A DNA stretch of 34,718 nucleotides from Patescibacteria group bacterium (GCA_023474835.1 JAMCXQ010000034.1:1-34718); one strand, 5' to 3'; shown: positions 7,115 to 15,212, counted from the first letter of the stretch. Notes: a model not told the origin generated them from the sequence alone. Program-made: numbers and translations.

Positions 7115-7160
7115 CCGCTTGGGATATAATGACAAAAGATAATTAAATAACAACTGTGGG

Positions 7161-7192
7161 AAACTGCCCCTTGCAATTTGTGGCAGTTTTAT
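7161..7192 (+). terminator. Rho-independent terminator after recO
   Basis: AAACTGCC (7161-7168) pairs with GGCAGTTTT (7182-7190), followed by ATT. A promoter for the next gene is embedded in the loop and tail. Confidence 0.75.
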
Positions 7193-7198
7193 TATAAT
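7171..7198 (+). promoter_or_regulatory. Promoter of the HTH gene, nested in the terminator
   Basis: TTGCAA (7171-7176), a 16-bp spacer and TATAAT (7193-7198). The -35 lies in the loop of the recO terminator and the -10 lies in its tail. Expected transcript start is near 7205, giving a leader of about 35 bases that contains AAAGGTCG. Confidence 0.65.
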
Positions 7199-7239
7199 TC
7201 AGGAAAGGTCGTAATCAAGATTTAGTAAAAATAATTTTT

Positions 7240-7593
7240 ATGGAGAACAAAGATAAAATCATTGAATTGATTATTTCAAAAAAGAAAACGCCAAAAGAAA
7301 TGGCAATAATTCTAAAAATCACTGAAAGACAAGTTCATTTTTTATTAGAAAAATGGGGAGTTCAAATCCCTAGGAGAAAGTATAAAAGGGTTCCTATACC
7401 AGATCGTGAGACGCTTTTACGTCTTTATGAACAGAATAAAACAACTTCTGGTGTGTCAAAAGTTATGGGAGTGGGTATTAATACAATTGCAAGGTGGATG
7501 AAAGAATTAAAAATACCTACAAAAAGATTACAAATGAGCGAAAGTGAAAAGATTAAGCTTTTGGAATACCACATAAATAGGTTAAAGATATAA
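7240..7593 (+). CDS. Helix-turn-helix protein
   Basis: A 117-aa protein with two HTH-like segments. The first is KTPKEMAIILKITERQVHFLLEKWGVQIPRRK (residues 16-48). The second is TSGVSKVMGVGINTIARWMKELKIPTKRLQ (about 68-97). Both resemble small homeodomain-like or resolvase-C-like DNA-binding units, separated by a basic linker (RRKYKRVPIPDRETLLRLYEQNK). It lacks any catalytic domain, so it is probably a regulator or a fragment of a recombinase-type protein. Base composition is AT-richer than recO or pyrG, hinting at an accessory origin. Its leader shares a motif with that of the following gene. Confidence 0.7.
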   Translation: MENKDKIIELIISKKKTPKEMAIILKITERQVHFLLEKWGVQIPRRKYKRVPIPDRETLLRLYEQNKTTSGVSKVMGVGINTIARWMKELKIPTKRLQMSESEKIKLLEYHINRLKI

Positions 7594-7636
7594 AAGATAC
7601 GTAATCGGCTTAAATGTAGATTATCGAAGGGCGCAT

Positions 7637-7644
7637 GCTATAAT
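7637..7644 (+). promoter_or_regulatory. Extended -10 promoter of the DUF3467 gene
   Basis: TGCTATAAT is a consensus extended -10 element (TATAAT at 7639-7644). No good -35 is visible. The predicted leader of about 48 bases contains AAAAAGGTCG, similar to the leader of the HTH gene. Confidence 0.6.
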
Positions 7645-7698
7645 TTAATAATCACGATTGAAAAAGGTCGAAAGATTATGTTCAGTAAAAAAATAATT

Positions 7699-7995
7699 AT
7701 GGAACAATCTATCCAACAAAATCAATTTCAGATAAAGGCTGGCGACAGCGAAATTAAGGGAGTATATGCTAATGTTATGCAGGTTCAACATTCAAAAGAG
7801 GAGTTCTGCTTGGATTTTTTGAATATTTTTCCACCATTAGGAGTACTAACCGCAAGAATTATTATCAGCCCCGGGCATTTAAAAAGAATGATTAAGGTTT
7901 TAGACAATGTTCTGACTAAATACGAAAAAGAATTTGGTTCTATTGGAGAAGCACAGGAGCCGCCAAAACCAGAAGTTGGTTTTGTAATGAAATAA
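7699..7995 (+). CDS. DUF3467 family protein
   Basis: A 98-aa protein matching the small DUF3467 family. The features are an early GVYANVMQVQHSKEEFCLDFLNIFPP block, then LTARIIISPGHLKRMIKVLDNVLTKYEKEFG. The role of the family is not established; members are widespread, including in CPR. The ATG at 7699 is preferred to one at 7678 because family similarity starts shortly after it. The gene is monocistronic, with its own extended -10 promoter and a strong hairpin after the stop. Confidence 0.8.
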   Translation: MEQSIQQNQFQIKAGDSEIKGVYANVMQVQHSKEEFCLDFLNIFPPLGVLTARIIISPGHLKRMIKVLDNVLTKYEKEFGSIGEAQEPPKPEVGFVMK

Positions 7996-8000
7996 AAAGA

Positions 8001-8037
8001 GCGAGGGTTTGCCATTTTCTAGAAACGGCACCCTCGC
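8001..8037. terminator. Hairpin after the DUF3467 gene
   Basis: GCGAGGGT (8001-8008) pairs with ACCCTCGC (8030-8037), with an inner GCC..TTTCT/AGAAA..GGC. The following CCCTTCCATTTTTA is a weak T-tract, so it could be a terminator or an mRNA-stabilising structure. Confidence 0.65.
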
Positions 8038-8115
8038 CCCTTCCATTTTTATTATAACCCAATTTTAGAAAAAATAAAAAACCATATCGCTTGATAAATT
8101 TGAGCGATTAAAACA

Positions 8116-8811
8116 ATGCCTTACATATTTTTAGATGAAAGCGGACAATTTGGAAAATACGACAATGAAAAATATTTTGTGGTTGGCAGTTTTATCGTTG
8201 GTAACCCTCGAAGGACAGAAAGACAGTTCCATTCATGGTATAGGTCTCGGTTCCCTAAAAAACTTCGTTGTCAGCCGGAAATTAAATTTTCGGAGATTAA
8301 AATTACTGAAAAACTTCGGTTAAAAACTTTAAGATTTATTGCCAATCTTGATGTCAGAATCAATTACTCATTTTTACTGAAACAGAATATCCCAGATGAT
8401 TATAGACAAAAAGATAAACTTCAAAGTGGGCTTTTGTACACAAATATTATTGGCGAGATGTTAGAAATGTATTTGCCGGTTACTGACTTGGAGTTTAGGG
8501 TATTTTGCGACGAACGCCATTTAAAAGGCATAAAGCGCTCGGAGTTTAAAAAACTTCTTATTGCTCGATTATTGCCCCAATTACCACACAATTCTATTAT
8601 CCAGATTGAAATGGTTAGTTCTGCTCAAAATGCGAATATCCAGATCGCCGATTGGATAGCTGGCGCTTTAGCATGGTCTTTGGAAGGTAAGCCGCTTGGT
8701 AAGGATTGTTGCGCAATTTTGCAAAACAATATCTTGAAAGAGGGGAAAGAGTTGTTTAAAAATTATTGGGAAAATAAGTTTTTAAAACAAAAAACTCAAT
8801 CAGATGATTGA
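8116..8811 (+). CDS. DUF3800 family protein
   Basis: A 231-aa DUF3800 protein. The family start YIFLDESGQFG (D7, E8) is present, followed by a FVVGSFIV strand, a central FRVFCDERH segment with another acidic residue, and the typical ADWIAGALAWSLEGK near the C terminus. These acidic positions suggest an RNase H-like nuclease fold, a family-level prediction not proven here. DUF3800 genes are frequent in accessory and defence-linked regions. It stands alone. The stop codon lies inside a hairpin that reads as a terminator for a transcript on the opposite strand. Confidence 0.85.
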   Translation: MPYIFLDESGQFGKYDNEKYFVVGSFIVGNPRRTERQFHSWYRSRFPKKLRCQPEIKFSEIKITEKLRLKTLRFIANLDVRINYSFLLKQNIPDDYRQKDKLQSGLLYTNIIGEMLEMYLPVTDLEFRVFCDERHLKGIKRSEFKKLLIARLLPQLPHNSIIQIEMVSSAQNANIQIADWIAGALAWSLEGKPLGKDCCAILQNNILKEGKELFKNYWENKFLKQKTQSDD

Positions 8812-8917
8812 GAATCTTGTTAGAAGTAGCGTCTTGGGGAATGGTTGTCCACAGCTTAAGTCCCGGATTCTCCGAGGGAACACCGTGGCATCCTCCAAGC
8901 TATTATTGCATACTTCT
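8787..8917 (-). ncRNA. Putative structured small RNA (6S-like rod)
   Basis: On the minus strand an extended -10 promoter is followed by a roughly 130-base non-coding transcript. Its body folds as a long rod: AGAAGTA (8917-8911) with TACTTCT (8828-8822), then CTTGG with CCAAG, CCAC with GTGG, and a terminal CGGA-GAA-TCCG hairpin with UCC/GGA support. An unpaired internal bubble lies near the base. A hairpin with a U-run ends it. The shape recalls 6S RNA, but I recognise no conserved 6S, SRP or other known RNA sequence. Promoter, matching closing stem at the predicted 5' end, and terminator agree with each other. Confidence 0.5.
8789..8812 (-). terminator. Terminator of the minus-strand small RNA
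   Basis: Read on the minus strand, CTCAATCA-TC-TGATTGAG is followed by TTTTTTGTTTT. On the plus strand it overlaps the stop codon of the DUF3800 gene. Confidence 0.7.
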
Positions 8918-8923
8918 ATTTGA

Positions 8924-8951
8924 AGTATAGCAAATAATTTTCAAAAGTAAA
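8924..8951 (-). promoter_or_regulatory. Promoter of the minus-strand small RNA
   Basis: On the minus strand TTTACT, a 16-bp spacer and TATACT (8929-8924), with an extended TGC directly before the -10. Predicted start near 8917 coincides with the 5' end of the closing stem. Confidence 0.55.
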
Positions 8952-9017
8952 GTCAAGGTGCTTATCCACAATTCTCGTATAGCGCAACATATATATTTTT
9001 GGACGAGTTGCTTTTTT

Positions 9018-9045
9018 TTGGCAAAAAGTTATCATATAGTATTAT
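9018..9045 (+). promoter_or_regulatory. Promoter of the Ig-like surface protein gene
   Basis: TTGGCA (9018-9023), a 16-bp spacer and TATTAT (9040-9045). The predicted transcript start is about 3 bases before the ATG at 9055. Confidence 0.5.
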
Positions 9046-9054
9046 CTTTGAAAT

Positions 9055-10686
9055 ATGCGCAAATTTTTTCTTTTTGTTTTAATTCTGGTTATCGGCGTTT
9101 GTGCCGTGGGCTTTTGGTACTGGAAGACCGGCGCTTACTCAAAAGAGGTTTTGAAACTGGAAATTTTGGGTCCGGACACCGCCCAAGCCGGCCAGGAAGT
9201 GGAATACTCGGTAAAATTGAAAAACAACGGCAAGGTGCGTTTGGAAGAGCCGCAAATGGTTTTTGAGTATCCGAAAAACTCTTTGGTTGAAGGCAGCAAG
9301 GCCCAAAGGGTCATTCAGCAGCTGGAAGCCATATACCCGGGCGAAGAAAGGATTATTTCTTTCAAGGCGCGGCTTTTCAGCAGGGAAAACGACCCGCTGG
9401 AAGCCAAATGTTTGCTTACTTTCAAGCCCAAAAATCTGAAAGCAAGTTACCAAGTTAATACAAGTTTTATCACCAAAATTTCTTCCGTGCCCATAACTTT
9501 GGAATTTGATTTGCCCGCCAAGGTTGAGCAGTCCGACAACATGAAATTTTCCCTGAACTATTTTTCCAACGCCGAAACCGTCCTCGAGAATTTAAGAGCC
9601 AAAATTATTTACCCGCCCGGGTTTATTTTCCAAAGCGCCCTGCCCCGCGCTTTGGATGAAAATGAATGGGCTTTGCCCTCCGTCTCCCAGGCCGAGGGCG
9701 GGCGCGTTACGGTGCAAGGGGAGCTGGGCGATTCGGCTCCGGGGCAGAAAAACACTTTCAGGGCCCAGCTGGGAATCGTTTTGAACGGCGAATTCGTTTT
9801 ATTGAAAGAAACATCGCAAACCCTGGAAACCGCCGAACCGTCGCTTTATGTTTCGCAGCTGGTCAACGGGGCGCAGAATTACAAGGCGAATGTCGGCGAT
9901 TTGCTGCATTACACGATTTATTTCAAGAACATCGGCAAGGCGGCGATCCAAAAAAAGTTTTTATTGGTGAAGCTGGACGGCGATTTGTTTGACATAAGCA
10001 CTTTAAAGTCCGAGAACGGCGACATAGGCAACGGGGACAATTCCATTATCTGGGACTGGAAAAGCGAGCCCTCTTTGCAGTTTTTGGACGTGGACGAAGA
10101 GGGCGAAGTTGAGTTTTGGGTTAAAGTGAAAAGCAATTCGCAGGCCAGAAAAATACAAAACCCCATTTTAAGGGACGCCGTGGTCATTGCCGGAGCTGAA
10201 AAAACATTTGAAATCAAAGTGAATTCCCAGGCGGAGCTGGTTCAAAAAGCGGTTTTTGACGACGACTATTTCGGCAATGCCGGGCCGGTGCCGCCCCAGG
10301 TTGCCTCGTCAACCACCTACACGATAATATGGCAGATTAGGAATTCCTGGAATAATCTTAAAAACGTGAAAATAAAGGCCGCTTTGCCCGACAATGTCAG
10401 GCCAAGTGGCAAAATATTCCCTGAAAACGCTAAGTTCACTTTTGACTCCACTTCCCGTGAAATTGTCTGGCTGGTGGGCGATCTGGCCGCAGCCCAGGCG
10501 GACGTTGAACAGCCGGTGGTCCCGCTGGCCTTTCAGGTTGAGCTAACACCCGGCCAGGCCCAGGGCGGCTCAATGGCGCCATTGGTCCTCAATGTGGAAA
10601 TCACCGGAGAGGACGGTTTTACCGGCGACATTGTTTCAAATACCGTTAAAGGTGTTGACGTTTTGGTAGCTATAGCTCCGTACTAG
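9055..10686 (+). CDS. Membrane-anchored Ig-like/DUF11-type surface protein
   Basis: A 543-aa extracytoplasmic protein. A single membrane helix (residues 3-22, FFLFVLILVIGVCAVGFWYW) anchors a chain of beta-rich domains. Repeated segments such as GQEVEYSVKLKNNGKVRLEEP, GDLLHYTIYFKNIGKAAIQKK and TTYTIIWQIRNSWNNLKNVKIKAALP resemble DUF11/CARDB-like Ig folds at about residues 35-130, 270-370 and 410-510. No catalytic motif or C-terminal sorting signal is seen. Such proteins are common on CPR cell surfaces and may mediate adhesion or form part of the envelope. It precedes glyS by 6 bases, so the two are probably co-transcribed. Confidence 0.8.
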   Translation: MRKFFLFVLILVIGVCAVGFWYWKTGAYSKEVLKLEILGPDTAQAGQEVEYSVKLKNNGKVRLEEPQMVFEYPKNSLVEGSKAQRVIQQLEAIYPGEERIISFKARLFSRENDPLEAKCLLTFKPKNLKASYQVNTSFITKISSVPITLEFDLPAKVEQSDNMKFSLNYFSNAETVLENLRAKIIYPPGFIFQSALPRALDENEWALPSVSQAEGGRVTVQGELGDSAPGQKNTFRAQLGIVLNGEFVLLKETSQTLETAEPSLYVSQLVNGAQNYKANVGDLLHYTIYFKNIGKAAIQKKFLLVKLDGDLFDISTLKSENGDIGNGDNSIIWDWKSEPSLQFLDVDEEGEVEFWVKVKSNSQARKIQNPILRDAVVIAGAEKTFEIKVNSQAELVQKAVFDDDYFGNAGPVPPQVASSTTYTIIWQIRNSWNNLKNVKIKAALPDNVRPSGKIFPENAKFTFDSTSREIVWLVGDLAAAQADVEQPVVPLAFQVELTPGQAQGGSMAPLVLNVEITGEDGFTGDIVSNTVKGVDVLVAIAPY

Positions 10687-10692
10687 TTTTTT

Positions 10693-12072
10693 ATGGATGA
10701 AATGCAAAAAATAACATCGTTGTGCAAAAGGCGGGGATTTGTTTTTCCCAGTTCGGAAATTTACGGCGGATTTTCGGCTGTTTATGATTTTGGGCCGTAC
10801 GGCGTTGAGCTGGCGAACAACATCAAAAAAGAGTGGTGGAAAAACATGGTGCAGTTAAGGGAAGATATTGTCGGCTTGGATTCGGCCATTTTCATGCATC
10901 CGAAAATCTGGGAAGCGTCGGGCCATACAACCGGTTTTGCCGACCCATTAACCGAGTGCAAAAATTGTCACAGCCGTTTCCGGGTTGACCATTTGCTGGA
11001 AGCAATCGGCGTGGTTGCGGACGAAAAAATGACCGAAGAGCAAATCAACGGGATTTTTGGACAAAACAAAAGCAAAATCAAATGCCCCGATTGCGCCAAA
11101 AGCGATTTCACAAAAGTTAAAAAATTCAATTTGCTCGTTAAAGCCAATCTGGGCAATTTTACCGACGACTGGGCAAAAGCGCCGGTTTATTTGCGGGGCG
11201 AAACCTGTCAGGGGATTTATGTTAATTACCTCAATGTTTTGGATTCAACCCGGGTTAAAATTCCTTTTGGCATTGCCCAAATAGGCAAAGCGTTCAGGAA
11301 CGAAATCACCGCCCGCCAGTTTATTTTTAGAACCCGTGAGTTTGAACAAATGGAAATGCAGTATTTGTGCAAGCCCGGCCAGGAAATGGAGGAATACGAA
11401 AAGCTGCGCCAGTACCGCTGGCAGTATTACATGGATTTGGGTTTCAAGCCGGAAAATCTGAAATGGCACAAGCATGAAAATCTGGTTTTTTACGCCAAAG
11501 AGGCCTACGACATTGAGTATAACTATCCGTTCGGTTTCGCCGAGCTTGAAGGCGTGCACGCCAGAGGCGATTACGACTTGTCCCAGCACCAAAAATTTTC
11601 CGGCCACGAATTGTCTTACACCGACCCCCAAACAAACGAAAAATACATTCCCCATATTATTGAATCGTCGGTGGGCGTGGGCAGAACTTTTTTGGCCGCT
11701 GTTTGCGAAGCGTACGCCGAAGAAGAAGTGGCGGGCGAGGAAACGAGAATCGTTTTGAAATTTCCCAAGCAATTAGCCCCGATAAAAGCCGCGGTTTTTC
11801 CCTTGCTGCGCAACAAGCCCGAATTAGTGGAAAAAGCGAGGAAGGTTTTCAACGAGGTGAAACGGCATTTTATGGCCGAGTTTGACGACAACGGCAACAT
11901 TGGCAAACGCTATCGCCGCCAGGACGAAATCGGCACTCCTTATTGCTTGACCATTGATTTTGACACTCTAAAAGATAACACTATTACCATTCGCGACCGC
12001 GACACAATGAAACAGGAAAGAATAAAAATCAGCGAGTCAGGCGGTTTTTTAAAGCAAAAACTGTCTGCTTGA
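10693..12072 (+). CDS. glyS: Glycyl-tRNA synthetase (single-chain class II)
   Basis: A 459-aa alpha2-type glycyl-tRNA synthetase, which charges tRNA-Gly. The N terminus has KRRGFVFPSSEIYGGFSAVYDFGPYG. Class II motif 2 is in GKAFRNEITARQFIFRTREFEQMEMQ, and motif 3 is GVGRTFLAAVCEAY. Cysteine pairs (CKNCHSRF, CPDC) in the insertion probably bind zinc. The C-terminal anticodon-binding domain (APIKAAVFPLL to RDRDTMKQERIKI) is complete. The length matches bacterial and archaeal-type GlyRS. No Shine-Dalgarno is visible; the start is TTTTTTATGG just after the preceding gene. The stop codon overlaps the -35 box of the next promoter. Confidence 0.97.
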   Translation: MDEMQKITSLCKRRGFVFPSSEIYGGFSAVYDFGPYGVELANNIKKEWWKNMVQLREDIVGLDSAIFMHPKIWEASGHTTGFADPLTECKNCHSRFRVDHLLEAIGVVADEKMTEEQINGIFGQNKSKIKCPDCAKSDFTKVKKFNLLVKANLGNFTDDWAKAPVYLRGETCQGIYVNYLNVLDSTRVKIPFGIAQIGKAFRNEITARQFIFRTREFEQMEMQYLCKPGQEMEEYEKLRQYRWQYYMDLGFKPENLKWHKHENLVFYAKEAYDIEYNYPFGFAELEGVHARGDYDLSQHQKFSGHELSYTDPQTNEKYIPHIIESSVGVGRTFLAAVCEAYAEEEVAGEETRIVLKFPKQLAPIKAAVFPLLRNKPELVEKARKVFNEVKRHFMAEFDDNGNIGKRYRRQDEIGTPYCLTIDFDTLKDNTITIRDRDTMKQERIKISESGGFLKQKLSA

Positions 12073-12096
12073 CTTTTGCCGATTTCGTGGTATAAA
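12069..12096 (+). promoter_or_regulatory. Promoter upstream of the M16 peptidase gene
   Basis: TTGACT (12069-12074), a 16-bp spacer and TATAAA (12091-12096). The -35 contains the glyS stop codon. Predicted start is near 12103. Confidence 0.6.
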
Positions 12097-12102
12097 GTAA
12101 AC

Positions 12103-12127
12103 CTGGGTTGAGTTTTGCCCAGTTTTT
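12103..12127 (+). terminator. Terminator-like hairpin after glyS
   Basis: CTGGG (12103-12107) and CCCAG (12118-12122) are followed by TTTTTG. It can end the glyS transcript. It also lies at the very start of any transcript from the promoter at 12069-12096, where it could attenuate. Confidence 0.55.
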
Positions 12128-12147
12128 GTTTATCAATTTATAACAAT

Positions 12148-13413
12148 ATGTACAGAAAAACAGTTTTGCCAAACGGCCTAAGGGTTATTTTGGTGCCGGA
12201 TAAAAACACGAAAGCAGTCACGGTTTTGGTTGTGGTGGGCACGGGCTCAAAATACGAAAACAAAGCCAATAACGGCGTTTCGCATTTTGTCGAGCATATG
12301 TTTTTCAAGGGTACCAAAAAACGGCCTAGCACCCAAAAAATATCCGAAACCCTGGACAGGGTGGGCGGCAATTACAACGCTTTTACCAGCAAAGAATACA
12401 CCGGCTATTTCGCCAAAGTTGATTCAAAACACTTTGATTTGGCTTTGGACTGGGTTTCCGATATTTTTCTTAATTCCAAAATCGAGGCGAAAGAAATAAA
12501 CAGGGAGCGGGGGTTTGTTATTGAAGAACTGAACATGTATCAGGACACTCCGGTGCGCTATATCAGGGACATTTTCGAGGAGGTTTTATACGACGACCAG
12601 CCCTCGGGCTGGCAGATTGTCGGCACCAAAAAAAGCCTGCAAAAATTGAAAAGAAAGGATTTTTTCGATTACATAAAAAACCATTATTCATCGCAAAACT
12701 CCATTGTTTGCGTGGCGGGCAATTTCAACTCCCGGACCATCATAAAAAAAATCAAAAAGCGGTTCAAAAAAATCAACACGAAGGAAACCGAGCCGAAACT
12801 GAAAACAGTTGAAGAACAGCAAACTCCCAGGGTTTTTTTGCGCTACAAAGAAACCGACCAGACTCATTTTTGCCTGGGGGTAAGGGGGCACGATTTGTTC
12901 AGCTCCAAGTCCTACGCCCAGGAAGTGCTGGCCACGATTTTGGGCGGCAATATGAGCTCGCGGCTTTTTATCAAAGTAAGGGAAAAACAGGGGCTGGCTT
13001 ACTATATCAGAACCGAAGACGAAACATTAACCGACAGCGGCTATTTGGTTACCCAGGCGGGCGTGCCGCACAACGCCCTTGAAAAAACCGTGGGTTTGGT
13101 TTTGCAAGAATACAGAAGCCTGAAACAAAAGCCGGTTTCAGCAATCGAGCTTAAAAAAGCCAAGGATTACTTAAAGGGCAGTTTGGTTTTGAATCTGGAA
13201 ACGTCCGACGCGGAAGCGTCTTTTTGCGCTTTCCAGGAATTGCTCAAAAACAAAATTTTGACATTGGAAGAAGAGTGTGAGAAAATTGATAAAGTAAGAA
13301 TAAAAGACGTGCAGGAAATCGCCAAAGAAATTTTCCAGCCGAAAAATCTGAACCTGGCGGTTATCGGCCCGCACAAAAACAAAAACTATTTTGAAAAAAT
13401 ATTAAGGATATGA
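12148..13413 (+). CDS. M16 family zinc peptidase (pitrilysin-like)
   Basis: A 421-aa M16 peptidase. The inverted zinc motif is H46-FV-E49-H50 in SHFVEHMFFKGT, and the third ligand should be a glutamate in the NRERGFVIEELNMY segment. The second half contains the usual LGGNMSSRLFIKVREKQGLAYYI block and GNF-type strand ends. The length fits a single-unit processing peptidase related to MPP and YmxG. The first ATG of the frame (12115) precedes a long untypical tail; the ATG at 12148 begins MYRKTVLPNGLRVI, as expected. It overlaps the next gene by four bases (ATGA), so the two are translationally coupled. Confidence 0.93.
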   Translation: MYRKTVLPNGLRVILVPDKNTKAVTVLVVVGTGSKYENKANNGVSHFVEHMFFKGTKKRPSTQKISETLDRVGGNYNAFTSKEYTGYFAKVDSKHFDLALDWVSDIFLNSKIEAKEINRERGFVIEELNMYQDTPVRYIRDIFEEVLYDDQPSGWQIVGTKKSLQKLKRKDFFDYIKNHYSSQNSIVCVAGNFNSRTIIKKIKKRFKKINTKETEPKLKTVEEQQTPRVFLRYKETDQTHFCLGVRGHDLFSSKSYAQEVLATILGGNMSSRLFIKVREKQGLAYYIRTEDETLTDSGYLVTQAGVPHNALEKTVGLVLQEYRSLKQKPVSAIELKKAKDYLKGSLVLNLETSDAEASFCAFQELLKNKILTLEEECEKIDKVRIKDVQEIAKEIFQPKNLNLAVIGPHKNKNYFEKILRI

Positions 13414-14450
13414 GCTCCACCAGCTACAAGTTGCATATTGACTGGTCAACCATCGCGAAAATAGGCGGGCTGGTTGTCTGCCTGTACGTTTTGTACATCA
13501 TCAAAAGCATTATCATTTGGTTTGTTTTCGCTTTGGTCATAGCCATTTTGTTCAATTTTTTGATTGATGCTCTGGAAAGAAAAAAAATACCCCGCCTTGC
13601 TTCGGCTGCCGTTTTATACCTGGGGGTTTTCGCTTTGGTCGGTTTTTTTGTTTATAAAACAGCTCCGCTGATGCTTTACGAAATGCAGGATTTTATGAAA
13701 AACCTGCCGCTTTATTTGAAAAGAATTTCGCCGTTTTTTGAAAAGCTGGGCGTTTATTACTTTCAAAATCCGAATATTCTTTCCGATACCCTGCAGCAAA
13801 GCCTGAGTAAAGCGGGCGGAAGTTTCGGCAATGCTTTGTCGGCGGTTTTCGGGGGAGCGTCGTCAACCGCCCTGGTTTTGGCAATGGCTTTTTTCATTTC
13901 TTTGGAAAGGCAGTTCGTGGAAAAATTGCTTGGCGCTTTTTCGCCCCAGAGATACAAAGAATATATGTTCAGTCTGTGGCGAAGGGCGAGAAAAAAAGTA
14001 AGCGGCTGGTTTTTAACGAGAATTATCGGGGTGATTTTCGTGGGCGCTTTGACCTACATTATTTTGATGATTTTGGACGTGAAATACGCTTTTATTTTGA
14101 GCGTGATAGCGGGTTTTTTGGACTTGATTCCGGTGGCCGGCCCCCTGGTGGCGGCCGTCATTTTGGCGGCAGTAACCGCTTTAAATTCTACCTGGCAGGC
14201 TGTTTTCGTGCTGGTGGCTTTTTTCTTTATCCAGCAGATTGAAAACCACATTTTGTTTCCGGTTCTGTTCAAAAAATTGGCCGGACTTCCTCCGGTTTTG
14301 GTTTTGGCGTCTTTCGCCATTGGCGGAGAGTTGTGGGGGGTGGCCGGGGCGATTTTGGGCATTCCTTTGGCCGGCGTGGTTTACGAAGTTATAAAGGATT
14401 ATTTCGCAAAAAAACAGCGCGACGAACTGCCCGAATCAGAAAACAGCTGA
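13410..14450 (+). CDS. AI-2E family permease
   Basis: A 346-aa multi-span membrane protein of the AI-2E (YdiK/PerM/TqsA) family. Hydrophobic helices occur near residues 12-45, 60-85, about 150-170 and in a cluster from 200 to 325. The conserved IAGFLDLIPVAGPLVAAVILAAV-like and GGELWGVAGAILGIPLAGVVYEV blocks are present. Family members export diverse solutes and some work as Na+/H+ antiporters; the name does not prove autoinducer transport. It starts within the stop of the M16 gene and ends 5 bases before rsmI, so M16, permease and rsmI form one unit. Confidence 0.9.
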   Translation: MSSTSYKLHIDWSTIAKIGGLVVCLYVLYIIKSIIIWFVFALVIAILFNFLIDALERKKIPRLASAAVLYLGVFALVGFFVYKTAPLMLYEMQDFMKNLPLYLKRISPFFEKLGVYYFQNPNILSDTLQQSLSKAGGSFGNALSAVFGGASSTALVLAMAFFISLERQFVEKLLGAFSPQRYKEYMFSLWRRARKKVSGWFLTRIIGVIFVGALTYIILMILDVKYAFILSVIAGFLDLIPVAGPLVAAVILAAVTALNSTWQAVFVLVAFFFIQQIENHILFPVLFKKLAGLPPVLVLASFAIGGELWGVAGAILGIPLAGVVYEVIKDYFAKKQRDELPESENS

Positions 14451-14455
14451 AATTT

Positions 14456-15169
14456 ATGCTATATATCGTAGCCACTCCCATTGGCAACTTGCAGGATATT
14501 TCCCAAAGAGCTTTGGACACCCTGCAAGGCGTTGATTTTATTTTATGCGAGGACACGCGCCTGAGCGGCAAACTATTAAGCCGTTTTAACATAAAAAAGC
14601 CGCTCATTTCCTATCATCAGCACTCCCATTTGCAAAAAACTGATTATATTTTGGATTTGCTGGCGCAGGGCAAAAACCTGGCTTTGGTTTCCGACGCGGG
14701 CACTCCGGGGATTTCCGACCCGGGAAACAAATTAGTGGAGGAAGCGGTTAAACTTGCCCTGATCGAAGTCGAAGGGTCGAGTGGTAGGGCGGCAATAGCG
14801 CCGATTCCCGGGCCCTCGGCCATAACCGCCATTGCCAGCGTTGCCGGTTTCGCGATGGACAGGTTTTTGTTCTTGGGCTTTCCTCCCATAAAGAAAAAAC
14901 GCAGACAATTTTTTGAAGAAATCTTGGACTCCAAATATCCTGTTATCTTCTACGAATCTTGCCATAGAATTTTAAGAACTCTTAACGATTTGCTCGTCAT
15001 ATCGTCATCTCGAAATATCGGAATATCCCTTGTTGTCGGCAGGGAATTGACCAAAAAGTTTGAAACGATATATCGGGGGAGCGCCGGCGAAGTAATTGAA
15101 CAAATAAAAAAAGACGCGCCAACCGGCCGGCCCAAAGGCGAGTTTGTGGTGACAGTAAGCAGGCCATAA
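14456..15169 (+). CDS. rsmI: 16S rRNA 2'-O-methyltransferase RsmI
   Basis: A 237-aa RsmI, which 2'-O-methylates C1402 of 16S rRNA with S-adenosylmethionine. Motifs in order are LYIVATPIGNLQDISQRAL, CEDTR, the LVSDAGTPGISDPG loop, PIPGPSAITAIASVAG, and GFPPIKKKRRQFFEEI. The ATG at 14456 starts the family sequence. It is shorter than typical RsmI because the C-terminal helical domain is missing, which is common in reduced genomes. A short extra stretch (LIEVEGSSGRAA) precedes PIPGPSA. The encoding DNA has a repetitive TCGAAG character. Confidence 0.95.
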   Translation: MLYIVATPIGNLQDISQRALDTLQGVDFILCEDTRLSGKLLSRFNIKKPLISYHQHSHLQKTDYILDLLAQGKNLALVSDAGTPGISDPGNKLVEEAVKLALIEVEGSSGRAAIAPIPGPSAITAIASVAGFAMDRFLFLGFPPIKKKRRQFFEEILDSKYPVIFYESCHRILRTLNDLLVISSSRNIGISLVVGRELTKKFETIYRGSAGEVIEQIKKDAPTGRPKGEFVVTVSRP

Positions 15170-15212
15170 TCAGCTTGTATTTGCCGCATATTTGTTATAA
15201 CATAAGGCAATA

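Noticed and set aside
7125-7130. TATAAT after recO as the promoter of a small RNA ending at 7192
   Set aside because: No -35 is convincing and the product would be only about 60 bases; the nested promoter at 7171-7198 explains the region better.
8958-9266. Open frame before the Ig-like protein gene
   Set aside because: It overlaps the well-supported gene at 9055 in another frame and has no recognisable domain.
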